Source: Emticicia oligotrophica DSM 17448
Lineage (GTDB): Bacteria > Bacteroidota > Bacteroidia > Cytophagales > Spirosomataceae
Assembly (NCBI RefSeq): GCF_000263195.1
Contig: NC_018748.1
Span: forward strand, 620,001-684,000
Direction of reading: 5' to 3'
DNA length: 64,000 nt
Position numbers and translations under genes: made by a program. A model generated the notes under the pieces. That model had not been told where the DNA came from and did no database searches. It saw only the letters and a program-made list of their open reading frames with translations. Of the stretch, positions 35,220 to 43,013 are shown one piece after another. Numbering within the stretch: position 1 is the first letter of the stretch; each line of letters begins with the position of its first letter.

Positions 35220-36020
35220 ATGACAACAACTGTTTTTTTCGAAAAAATAAAAAAGGAAGTCCAATTATTTGACCCCATTGCTTTAACAGAAATGGAAAAG
35301 GTCAAGCTAATGGATAGAGTTGATGTAAAATATCTTATTCCACTCAATTTATTGCCAACTATTCTGGCTGATGCCAGACAACATTACCGACTTTTAGAGA
35401 TTAATCAAGAACGTATTTGCCCTTATCAAACGCTCTATTATGATACAAAAGATTTAACGCTATACCATCAACATCAAGTAGGGAAGCAAAATCGTTATAA
35501 AGTTCGTTCAAGAAACTATGTGGGTTCTAATTTGCAGTTTTTTGAGGTGAAACTGAAAAATAATCGCGGTCGAACCATCAAAAAAAGAATTAAAATCAAT
35601 GGAATTAACGAAAGTTACTTATCCGATGATAGTTCGGCATTTCTTGGTAGAATTAGTCCACTTAACCCCGAAAATCTCCAAGGAATTATGTGGGTAAATT
35701 ATAGTCGACTAACACTAGTGAGCAAACATACAACCGAACGCCTTACGATTGATTTACAACTAACATTTAAGAACAATTCTAAAGAAGTACAATTCGCTCA
35801 AATTGCCATCGCTGAAATCAAGCAAGAACGCATGGGAGCATCACCAATTCTTGATATTCTGAAAAAACATCATTTAAAATCAGGTTCAATTAGTAAATAC
35901 TGTTTCGGTATCATTAGCCTCTTTGAAAACATCAAGAAAAATAATTTCAAAAAACACCTAAGAAGAATTTCAAAAACCTTACTCCAATATGAATCTTTTA
36001 CAGCAAACGCTATCGCCTGA
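35220..36020 (+). CDS. VTC-domain polyphosphate polymerase-like protein
   Basis: 266 residues, no signal peptide. The VTC/triphosphate-tunnel fold is shown by its charged strands: VDVKYLIP (Lys37), YQTLYYDT, NRYKVRSRNY (Arg92, Lys94, Arg96, Arg98), FFEVKLKN (Glu109, Lys111), IAEIKQER (Glu199, Lys201) and SISKYCFG (Lys226). In yeast Vtc4 this tunnel polymerises ATP gamma-phosphate into polyphosphate. Bacterial homologues near CotH and DUF4956 genes are known from genomes but not well characterised. Its 3' end overlaps the DUF4956 start by 32 bp, which implies co-translation with that membrane protein. Confidence 0.9.
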   Translation: MTTTVFFEKIKKEVQLFDPIALTEMEKVKLMDRVDVKYLIPLNLLPTILADARQHYRLLEINQERICPYQTLYYDTKDLTLYHQHQVGKQNRYKVRSRNYVGSNLQFFEVKLKNNRGRTIKKRIKINGINESYLSDDSSAFLGRISPLNPENLQGIMWVNYSRLTLVSKHTTERLTIDLQLTFKNNSKEVQFAQIAIAEIKQERMGASPILDILKKHHLKSGSISKYCFGIISLFENIKKNNFKKHLRRISKTLLQYESFTANAIA

Positions 36021-36624
36021 TACTTTACAATCTGTTCAAACAGCTTCTTTTGAATTGTTCGAGAAACTTTCCAATAAGTTCTTTGTGAGGCTATTCATCG
36101 ACCTCTTGTCAGTATTTGTACTTATTAGACTTATTTTTTATCGTAACTACAAAAAAGCCGATCAATATCTAACGTTTTTTGCCTTCAACTTGGTTATTTT
36201 CTTAATAACTTATTTGCTTAATAAAGTTGAAATGTCAATGGGTGCCGCTTTTGGTTTATTTGCCGTATTTTCAATGCTACGTTACCGCACCGAAAGTATC
36301 TCGCCCAAAGATATGACCTACCTTTTCTTGGTCATTGCTATAGGTCTGCTATCAGCCATCAGTAAAGGCGGTTGGGACGAACTTACTTTACTCAATGGTA
36401 TAATTCTATTGGCTACTTTTCTCTTAGAAAGTAATTGGTTAATAAAGAAGGAATTTACTAAATCATTAATTTATGATAATATCAACCTTATTACACCAGA
36501 AAGACGCTCCGATTTATTAGAAGATTTGAAAAAACGCACAGGCTTGAATATACATCGTGTAGAAATTCAAGAAATTGACTTCCTGAAAGATGCTACTAGA
36601 ATGACTATTTACTATTTCGATTAA
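35989..36624 (+). CDS. DUF4956 membrane protein
   Basis: 211 residues. About five membrane helices (FIDLLSVFVLIRLIFY, FFAFNLVIFLITYLL, MGAAFGLFAVFSMLRYR, YLFLVIAIGLLSAIS, LLNGIILLATFLLES) are followed by a 65-residue cytosolic tail (SDLLEDLKKRTGLNIHRVEI). The MGAAFGLFAVFSMLRYRTE segment is the family signature. The function is unknown, but DUF4956 genes recur beside VTC-domain genes, suggesting a membrane partner or export channel for the VTC product (inference). It starts 32 bp inside the VTC gene. Confidence 0.9.
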   Translation: MNLLQQTLSPDTLQSVQTASFELFEKLSNKFFVRLFIDLLSVFVLIRLIFYRNYKKADQYLTFFAFNLVIFLITYLLNKVEMSMGAAFGLFAVFSMLRYRTESISPKDMTYLFLVIAIGLLSAISKGGWDELTLLNGIILLATFLLESNWLIKKEFTKSLIYDNINLITPERRSDLLEDLKKRTGLNIHRVEIQEIDFLKDATRMTIYYFD

Positions 36625-36670
36625 TCTATATATCAATTAGCATGTGAGTTTAAACTGAAACATTTCCTTT

Positions 36671-37330
36671 ATGACAAAATATCTTAAAATATTTACTCTA
36701 TTATTAATTTCGCTTGGTACTTATGCCCAAAAATCGGAAGTAGATTTTCAGACTCGCCCTGCTATTTCACTCGACATTGATTTCAAGAAAGGTTGGAGTT
36801 TAGGAACTGAATACAGGGCTAAATTTAATGAAAATTCAAGCAATTATCGAGGTTCATACTTTTACTTTGAAGGCGATAAAAAAATCAACAAATACCTTTC
36901 GGTAGGAGCAGCCTATCGTTTTGGTATTATAAATGGTGAAAATTTTCACCGTTTTGCGGGTAATATCGAAGGAAAATATAAAGTAAAAAGAATTACTTTC
37001 TCACTACGTGAAACCTATCAAACGCAAAAACAAACTTTCATTGGCGATGATGAAGGTACGGCCGAAAAATATTGGCGTACAAGATTAGGTCTAAAATATG
37101 CAGTAAGCAAAAAGTTAGATTTTAGTATTTCTACCGAAACATTCATGCATGATAATGAAGGAGTTTTTGAAACTGATTTTTGGAGAAATCGTGCAGGAAT
37201 AACTTACGAATACCTGAAGAATAAAAGCTTAAATCTCTATTACATTTGGCAGCCTGATGTAAATAAAAAATATCCCGACACTAAAAATATCGTAGGAATC
37301 AATTTCATTTTTGGCATCAAAGCCAAGTAA
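36671..37330 (+). CDS. DUF2490 outer-membrane barrel-like protein (copy 1)
   Basis: 219 residues. Signal peptide 1-19 (LLLISLGTYAQ). The mature protein is all beta: alternating strands such as FDFKKGW-type turns, RAKFNENSSNYRGSYFYF, and a C-terminal YYIWQPDVNKKYPDTKN followed by a final strand ending in FIFGIKAK. This is the DUF2490 family, predicted 10-14-stranded outer-membrane barrels. It is 46 bp downstream of DUF4956 and is followed closely by a paralogue. Confidence 0.85.
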   Translation: MTKYLKIFTLLLISLGTYAQKSEVDFQTRPAISLDIDFKKGWSLGTEYRAKFNENSSNYRGSYFYFEGDKKINKYLSVGAAYRFGIINGENFHRFAGNIEGKYKVKRITFSLRETYQTQKQTFIGDDEGTAEKYWRTRLGLKYAVSKKLDFSISTETFMHDNEGVFETDFWRNRAGITYEYLKNKSLNLYYIWQPDVNKKYPDTKNIVGINFIFGIKAK

Positions 37331-37364
37331 AGTACCCAAATTCAACCTAATCCCTATTACCAAA

Positions 37365-38036
37365 ATGTTTACTCGAAAAGTAATACTTACTACTCTTTTG
37401 TTGGGGTTATCTTTAACGGTTTTTGCTCAAAAATCTGTCACTGATTTCCAGACTTGGTATGATGCTGCTGTTAAATTAAATTTAAAAAAGGGTTGGAAAC
37501 TTTCGAGCCGCTTTCGAGTTCGACTCAATGAAAATTCAAGCAATTATCGTGGTTCTTACTTATTTTTAGAAGGAGAAAAAAGAGTTAATAAATATATAAG
37601 AGTTTTAGCTAATTACCGTTTGGCTTGGGTAGAAGGCAATCAATACCACCGATTTTTGATTGGTACTAATGCTCAATTTAAAACTAATGGCTTTACTTTT
37701 TTCACTCGACCGATGATACAATATCAGAAAGAATATTTTATCAACGACGAAAGCTCTAATAATGATAGTGAAAGTTTTCTACGCCTTCGCTCTGGCCTTA
37801 GATATAAAATCAATAAACATTGGGAAACGTACGCCTACGCTGAGCCTTTTTTTAAAATCAAATCTGGAAAGCCCCTTTCTACTTCTTTTTGGCAAAACTC
37901 CGTCGGCCTCACTTATGAATACAACAAAAATAAGTATGCTACAATCTATTACATTTGGCAACCCGAAGTAAATAAAAAATATCCCGATACCAACCAAATT
38001 CTTGGTTTAAGTTTAGAGTTTGAAATTAAGCCTTGA
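37365..38036 (+). CDS. DUF2490 outer-membrane barrel-like protein (copy 2)
   Basis: 223 residues from ATG 37365; the in-frame ATG at 37311 lies inside the preceding gene and would displace the signal peptide (RKVILTTLLLGLSLTVFAQ). It is a tandem paralogue of copy 1: both share LNENSSNYRGSY and YYIWQPxVNKKYPDT, and long blocks of DNA are identical. It is the last gene of the CotH-VTC-DUF4956 run and probably forms a pore or an anchor in the outer membrane (inference). Confidence 0.85.
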   Translation: MFTRKVILTTLLLGLSLTVFAQKSVTDFQTWYDAAVKLNLKKGWKLSSRFRVRLNENSSNYRGSYLFLEGEKRVNKYIRVLANYRLAWVEGNQYHRFLIGTNAQFKTNGFTFFTRPMIQYQKEYFINDESSNNDSESFLRLRSGLRYKINKHWETYAYAEPFFKIKSGKPLSTSFWQNSVGLTYEYNKNKYATIYYIWQPEVNKKYPDTNQILGLSLEFEIKP

Positions 38037-38503
38037 TATGTACTTCGTCCCCCCCCTACGGATAATCTATATAATATTATTCTAATGAGAAACATTATTT
38101 TAAAATTTTGAGTCAATTGAACTACCCTTCATTGCAATATTTCTACCAAATTAAAGGCACTCTAATCGAACCAATACGAGCTATTATTTGTCATTAATAT
38201 AGAATTATTTACTGTGCCAAAGTGTTAAAATATTAAAAGAAAAAAATCTTGCATATTAAGTTTACTTTTTTTTAATACAATTAATAAAAAATTTTAATTA
38301 AAAAAAAGGCATTTCACGCTATAAAAGTCCCATAAAGCTACTTATCGAACGGTACGTTTGAAGTGGCAATTGATTATTGAATTTGATACGCCTTTATTGG
38401 TGTGATTTTTGCTTCTTTAATAGTCAAAACAACTAAACGTGTGAATGTTAATGGTACGATTTATTCTATCAGGGTATGTATTAACTTCCACTTTTCCTGA
38501 TAG
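38037..38503. other. 467-bp intergenic region with C8 tract and start-proximal hairpin
   Basis: Very AT-rich spacer after the DUF2490 pair. It holds a run of eight C at 38049-38056, no clear terminator, no exact TAnnTTTG box, and a 9-bp inverted repeat ending at the first base of the next start codon (separate entry). No open frame or RNA gene was recognised. Confidence 0.5.
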
Positions 38504-38504
38504 A
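38465..38504 (+). promoter_or_regulatory. leader hairpin abutting a start codon
   Basis: TCTATCAGG (38465-38473) pairs perfectly with CCTGATAGA (38496-38504). The last base of the right arm is the A of the hybrid kinase ATG. The loop is 22 nt. The position could reduce ribosome access. Confidence 0.4.
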
Positions 38505-41248
38505 TGAATAGACCTATACTTGAGACTCCTAGGATTAAGAGAGAAAAACTTATGCCTATTACGAACAATTTAAGTACATTTGATTGGGTGGATAATTTTG
38601 CTTTAGATAACGCTGTTGAGTTAGTTGCACAATATTTTCAGACACCCATTGCTGGGGTTTCTTTTATTGACAATAACATTCAGTGGCTCAAGTCAAAAAT
38701 TGGCTTGACTGAAAACTCATATCCTATTAGCAATTCATTTTGTCAATACACCATTACTCATGATGGTGTATTCGAAATATCTGATATATCCAATAATCAA
38801 GATTTCAAAGATACAGCGGCAGCACTGGCCAATCCTGATTTTAAATTTTATGCTGGTATTCAGCTAAAATCAATTCATGGATTGATTAGTACTTTGTTCA
38901 TTGCTGATTTCATGCCAAAGTCGTTAAATGACCAAGAAAAAAAGTCATTAATCACATTTGCTTCGAACATCTACGCAATATTAGCCTTAAATAATCAAAA
39001 CTCGAAGCCTCCTATTAGTAGTAGAACTATTGATTACTCCATTAAACAACAACTAAATTCAGTAATTGATAATTTATCTAATACTATTTCTAACGACTAC
39101 CAAAGCCTTCAAGCCAATAATGAAACCATAAAAAAATCATATTGGGTTGAGGTAAGTGCAAGTTCTAGTTTAGATGATTCTAGAATTGAAAATATCAAAA
39201 TTAATACCGACTTCATAGATGTAACAGAAAAGAAAAGGAAAGACGCTGAAATATTAACCCTAATTTCTACACAAAATGCAATTTTTAATGGGGTTTCATT
39301 TGCTGTTATCTTTACTGATACAAATGGTATTATCCGCAGAATTAATAAAGCAGGATTAGACCTCATTGGATATACAAATGACGAAACTGTTGGAAAAACA
39401 CCAGAGTTTTTCCATGATCCAGAAGAAGTAAGAGAGCGTTCATTAGCCTTATCATTAGAGTTCGGCAAAATGGTTTCTCCTGGATTTGATACCTTTGTCA
39501 TGAAAGCACGACTAGAAAATAAGGTTGATGTTAATGAATGGACATATATCACCAAAGAGGGTAAGCGTATTCCTATTAATCTAAGCGTTACATGTATTAA
39601 GAATAACGAAGGAGAAATTATTGGTTATCTTGGAGTTGCTGAAGATTATACCGAAAAGAAACAAGCAAAAGAAGAACTAATTAAAGCCAAAAACGATGCC
39701 GAAATGGCTGTTCATGCTAAAGATAGCTTCTTAGCTAATATGAGTCATGAAATCAGGACTCCCCTCAATGCAATTATTGGTTTTACTGAATTATTGTCGC
39801 AGAGTAAACTTGATGCCTCTCAACACGAGTACATCAATCACATACAAGTTGCAGGCGATAATTTACTACTAATCATTAATGATATTCTTGATTTATCTAA
39901 AATAGAATCAGGTCAATTAGTAATTGAGACTTATCCGTTTAATATTACTGATACCTTAAATCACGTTTATAGTTTACTTAAAATCAAAGCCGCACAAAAT
40001 AATATTGATTTTTCTTTATCTCTGGCCGATGACCTTCCAGAATATATACTTGGTGATAAAGGTAGAATCAATCAAATTTTAGTAAATTTAGCGGGTAATG
40101 CCATCAAGTTTACCAAAGATGGAAAAGTAACCATTTCTGTCAAAAAAGTTAATGAAAATAACGATAGCATTACTTTACAGTTCTCTGTTAAAGATACGGG
40201 TATTGGTATTCCTCAAGAAAAGTTAAATAGCATTTTTGATAGATTTACTCAAGCAGAAGCCAGTACAACACGTCGATTTGGCGGCTCTGGTTTAGGTTTA
40301 AATATTGTTAAACAATTAGTTTCTTTACAAAAAGGGAAACTGTTTGTTGAAAGTAAATTAGGGGAAGGCTCTGAGTTTTACTTTATAGTTACATTCCAAA
40401 AGGTAGACTCGAGCACTGTCGATAATATTAAAGACACTACCTTAAAAGCACAATCTATTAGTTCGCTTTCAATTTTACTATGCGAGGATAACCAGCTGAA
40501 TCAGATTCTAGCCAAAAATGTATTACATAATTTTGGTTTCAGTGTAGATATTGCCAATAATGGGCAAGAAGCCATTGAGGCATTAGCCCAAAATAAATAT
40601 CAGCTGATTTTGATGGATTTGCAGATGCCAATAATGGATGGTTATCAAGCAACTATTTACATTCGTAATGTTTTAAATTCTAATATCCCAATCATTGCAA
40701 TGACCGCCCATTCTTTGGTCGGAGAACAACAAAAATGCTTTGATATTGGTATGAACGGTTATTTAGCAAAACCTTTCAAACAGCATGAATTATTAGAGAA
40801 AATTCAGTCAGTAGTAGAAAACTCCGAATTTAAAGAAAAAATGGCAACCCAAACACCAGAAGAATCAACCAATAACACCCCTGAGGAATCAATCAATAAT
40901 ACACCTGAAGAGCATGTACTCGATTTATCATATCTTGAGTCAATCGGTGGGGGAAATACTGAGTTTATTAAAGAAATGATTTCATTATTTATGCAAGGTG
41001 TACCTACAGACGTAGAGCAGCTTGAACAAAAAATACTTGAAAAAGAGGTCGATGGTGTTAAAGCAGTCGCTCACCACATGAAATCATCATTAGGTATGTT
41101 TGGAATGTCCAAAGAGGTTAAGTTTCTAGAAAAGACTGAGCAAAACGCAAAAAATGGAATAATCAGTACAGATATTAACGCTGAATTTCCAATTTTCAAA
41201 GCCAGTGTACAGCGTACACTTAATAGCATGCAAGCCTACATTAAATAA
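38504..41248 (+). CDS. hybrid sensor histidine kinase with GAF, PAS, receiver and Hpt domains
   Basis: 914 residues, cytosolic. GAF about 30-165, spacer with a degenerate PAS-like part, PAS/PAC about 250-385, HisKA with His415 (MSHEIRTPLN), HATPase (NLAGNAIKF, DTGIGIP, GGSGLGL), receiver with Asp705 and Lys756, then a linker with three TPEES-like repeats (about 784-803) and a C-terminal Hpt with His857 (AHHMKSSLG). All phosphorelay residues are intact. Same plan as the kinase at 4154 but with one GAF at the N-terminus. No adjacent output regulator. A hairpin ends exactly at its start codon. Confidence 0.94.
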   Translation: MNRPILETPRIKREKLMPITNNLSTFDWVDNFALDNAVELVAQYFQTPIAGVSFIDNNIQWLKSKIGLTENSYPISNSFCQYTITHDGVFEISDISNNQDFKDTAAALANPDFKFYAGIQLKSIHGLISTLFIADFMPKSLNDQEKKSLITFASNIYAILALNNQNSKPPISSRTIDYSIKQQLNSVIDNLSNTISNDYQSLQANNETIKKSYWVEVSASSSLDDSRIENIKINTDFIDVTEKKRKDAEILTLISTQNAIFNGVSFAVIFTDTNGIIRRINKAGLDLIGYTNDETVGKTPEFFHDPEEVRERSLALSLEFGKMVSPGFDTFVMKARLENKVDVNEWTYITKEGKRIPINLSVTCIKNNEGEIIGYLGVAEDYTEKKQAKEELIKAKNDAEMAVHAKDSFLANMSHEIRTPLNAIIGFTELLSQSKLDASQHEYINHIQVAGDNLLLIINDILDLSKIESGQLVIETYPFNITDTLNHVYSLLKIKAAQNNIDFSLSLADDLPEYILGDKGRINQILVNLAGNAIKFTKDGKVTISVKKVNENNDSITLQFSVKDTGIGIPQEKLNSIFDRFTQAEASTTRRFGGSGLGLNIVKQLVSLQKGKLFVESKLGEGSEFYFIVTFQKVDSSTVDNIKDTTLKAQSISSLSILLCEDNQLNQILAKNVLHNFGFSVDIANNGQEAIEALAQNKYQLILMDLQMPIMDGYQATIYIRNVLNSNIPIIAMTAHSLVGEQQKCFDIGMNGYLAKPFKQHELLEKIQSVVENSEFKEKMATQTPEESTNNTPEESINNTPEEHVLDLSYLESIGGGNTEFIKEMISLFMQGVPTDVEQLEQKILEKEVDGVKAVAHHMKSSLGMFGMSKEVKFLEKTEQNAKNGIISTDINAEFPIFKASVQRTLNSMQAYIK

Positions 41249-41288
41249 AATTATTTTATATCTTAGCGTTAAACTGTAATCGAAGCAA

Positions 41289-41786
41289 ATGTCGAAGCTA
41301 GAAGTTTGGCTTAGAGGCCCTCTTCCCGATGTGCCACCTTTATTACAGCCTATCGTACATACATTATTACAAGCACAAGAAGAGTTGCATGAGTCACTTG
41401 CTCACTTTGCCAATCATTTACTTTGGCAAAGACCCGAAGGAGTAGCCTCGGTGGCATTTCATTTACAGCATATTACTGGCGTATTAGACCGGCTGCTTAC
41501 GTATGCCCGTGGAGAAATGTTAAATGAACAACAGTTAGACCAGTTAAAAGCCGAAGGTGTTGAAAATCAATCTATTACAGTACAAGGACTTTTAGATGCA
41601 CTTGATATACAAGTAGAAAAAGCAATTAATCAAATTAAAAAGACCAACCAAGAATCACTCACAGAAATTCGTTATGTTGGGCGTGCAAGAATACCTTCCA
41701 CACAAATTGGCTTACTCTTTCATGCAGCCGAACACACAACCCGCCACTTAGGCCAGTTGCTAGTTACTGCGAAGTCAGTAAAGTAG
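41289..41786 (+). CDS. DinB family protein
   Basis: 165 residues, four-helix bundle of the DinB_2 type. Metal-binding His candidates are in FHLQHITGVLDRL (helix 2) and in HAAEHTTRHLGQL (last helix), the usual DinB triad. DinB-like enzymes include thiol-dependent S-transferases; the thiol here is unknown. It is 40 bp after the hybrid kinase stop and may be co-transcribed. Its last 23 bp overlap the end of a convergent small membrane protein gene. Confidence 0.88.
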   Translation: MSKLEVWLRGPLPDVPPLLQPIVHTLLQAQEELHESLAHFANHLLWQRPEGVASVAFHLQHITGVLDRLLTYARGEMLNEQQLDQLKAEGVENQSITVQGLLDALDIQVEKAINQIKKTNQESLTEIRYVGRARIPSTQIGLLFHAAEHTTRHLGQLLVTAKSVK

Positions 41787-42150
41787 GTAAAGCATTTATC
41801 AAAGATATAGTGGTCTTTCTATCAGCTACTTGCCATTGGGCTTGTATTTGTTCTACTGCTTTTTTTGCTTTCTTCGCTCCTACTATTTTTCCAAGTGAAT
41901 TTTCTACTGCATACATCAAGCCTTTAATTTCTACCTCATCGGCATCCATCAGAATGGCAGCCCGCAATCTACTTATGCTTTGCTCGAAATAAACTTGATT
42001 ACTTTGTTCGCTAGTTATAAGTACGTCTCTTTCTTCAAAGGTATCGCTCGGAGTACCATTGAAAGCATAGTAACAGATGATAAGCATAAAAACCGCTAAT
42101 GAAACAGTATTTTGTAAATGATTTTGGCGAGATGGAACCGAAAAATGCAT
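41764..42150 (-). CDS. small membrane-anchored protein, unknown
   Basis: 128 residues. One N-terminal membrane helix (LQNTVSLAVFMLIICYYAF), then a mostly helical periplasmic or cytosolic part (QSNQVYFEQSISRLRAAIL, GAKKAKKAVEQIQAQWQVA). No family was recognised. Codon use and helix periodicity look like a real gene and no better frame exists on the other strand (a 60-codon plus-strand frame inside it is poor). It overlaps the convergent DinB gene by 23 bp. Confidence 0.6.
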   Translation of the reverse strand: MHFSVPSRQNHLQNTVSLAVFMLIICYYAFNGTPSDTFEERDVLITSEQSNQVYFEQSISRLRAAILMDADEVEIKGLMYAVENSLGKIVGAKKAKKAVEQIQAQWQVADRKTTISLINALPTLLTSQ

Positions 42151-42334
42151 TGACTTTGTTTTTTATACAAAATAAGTTGACTAATGTTAGATAGAATTTA
42201 TCTGAATATTAAGAAACCATAAATTTTGAAAGTTCTTCTATTTCTTGTATCAGATTACTTCTCAATTTCTTAACATTGGCACAATATTTAGTTTAAATAT
42301 TCAAACGACCTTTGTGGCGTAAAATAAATGAAGA

Positions 42335-42523
42335 ATGAAAAAAGGAAGTTTCAGACTAAGCCAAGCTCACTGGAGATATACAGTGAGGATCACAAACGGC
42401 CTCAGTGAAGAACGTTTGTATGAGGATACCGATGAGGATTTCTACGGTGATGCCTTTGAAAGCGATGATTTCGATGAAGTTTTCGACGATGCTATCGGCG
42501 AAAATTTATCAATCGCCGCTTAA
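42335..42523 (+). CDS. small highly acidic protein
   Basis: 62 residues. The first 25 are basic (KKGSFRLSQAHWRYTVRI) and the rest very acidic (YEDTDEDFYGDAFESDDF and DEVFDDAIGEN). No family is recognised. Support for a real gene: ATG in a clean intergenic context, a CGACCTTTG near -7 box at about 42308-42316, strongly biased charge layout, and its own hairpin terminator 59 bp downstream. A DNA-mimic, chaperone-like or metal-buffering role is conceivable but unsupported. Confidence 0.55.
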   Translation: MKKGSFRLSQAHWRYTVRITNGLSEERLYEDTDEDFYGDAFESDDFDEVFDDAIGENLSIAA

Positions 42524-42581
42524 TTATTTAAGAATTAAAAATTTATCATATAGTTTTGTTTAGGTTAGTAATCAAAGAATC

Positions 42582-42604
42582 AGCAGAGAGAATTTCACTC
42601 TGCT
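42582..42604 (+). terminator. terminator of the small acidic gene
   Basis: AGCAGAG (42582-42588) pairs with CTCTGCT (42598-42604), 9-nt loop, followed by a T-rich stretch. Confidence 0.6.
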
Positions 42605-42635
42605 TTATTTTGCTTCAAAACTAGGCCTCCCAAAC

Positions 42636-42671
42636 AAAAAGCCCTTAGATTTTTCAATCTAAGGGCTTTTT
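42636..42671. terminator. strong bidirectional terminator
   Basis: 16-bp perfect stem, AAAAAGCCCTTAGATT (42636-42651) with its complement at 42656-42671, loop TTTC, T tract after it. It lies 4 bp from the stop of the convergent 69-residue gene. Confidence 0.92.
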
Positions 42672-42674
42672 TAT

Positions 42675-42884
42675 TTAAACACTTATACTTATTTGTACTT
42701 TACGGAACGTCCGATTCAGAATTCCTCGATAAACACTCCCAAAACGCTCATAACACCACTTTCGCAATTCTTTGATTTCTTTTAGGGATAATTGTTTTAA
42801 ACCTTTTTTTAATTCTTTTTCAAACAGTTCCTTCTCAAAACTGACTTTTTCTAAAATCAGTTTAACATACTCAATCATCTTCAT
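42675..42884 (-). CDS. small conserved-type protein of Bacteroidota, unknown function
   Basis: 69 residues: IEYVKLILEKVSFEKELFEK (amphipathic helix), EIKELRKWCYERFG, then SVYRGILNRTF. The pattern of a Phe/Leu-rich helix followed by LRxWCYxxFG recurs in short uncharacterised Bacteroidota proteins (recalled, not searched). No signal peptide. It ends right beside a strong terminator. Function unknown; the single Cys and aromatic cluster suggest a small folded helical unit. Confidence 0.65.
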   Translation of the reverse strand: MKMIEYVKLILEKVSFEKELFEKELKKGLKQLSLKEIKELRKWCYERFGSVYRGILNRTFRKVQISISV

Positions 42885-43013
42885 AGAACTCCTATTTTTT
42901 TAATGAACAGATGGTAATAGAGGAAAAGTATGTAAATTTAACAATATTTTTTTGTACTTAACAAAGTATTTTTTAAGTATTTATCATTAAATCTTTCTCC
43001 CCTACTATATTCC

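Noticed and set aside
41810-41992. 60-codon plus-strand frame opposite the small membrane-anchored protein
   Set aside because: The minus-strand frame is longer and has a sensible helix plus soluble domain; this one is rich in Ser, Cys and Ala without pattern.
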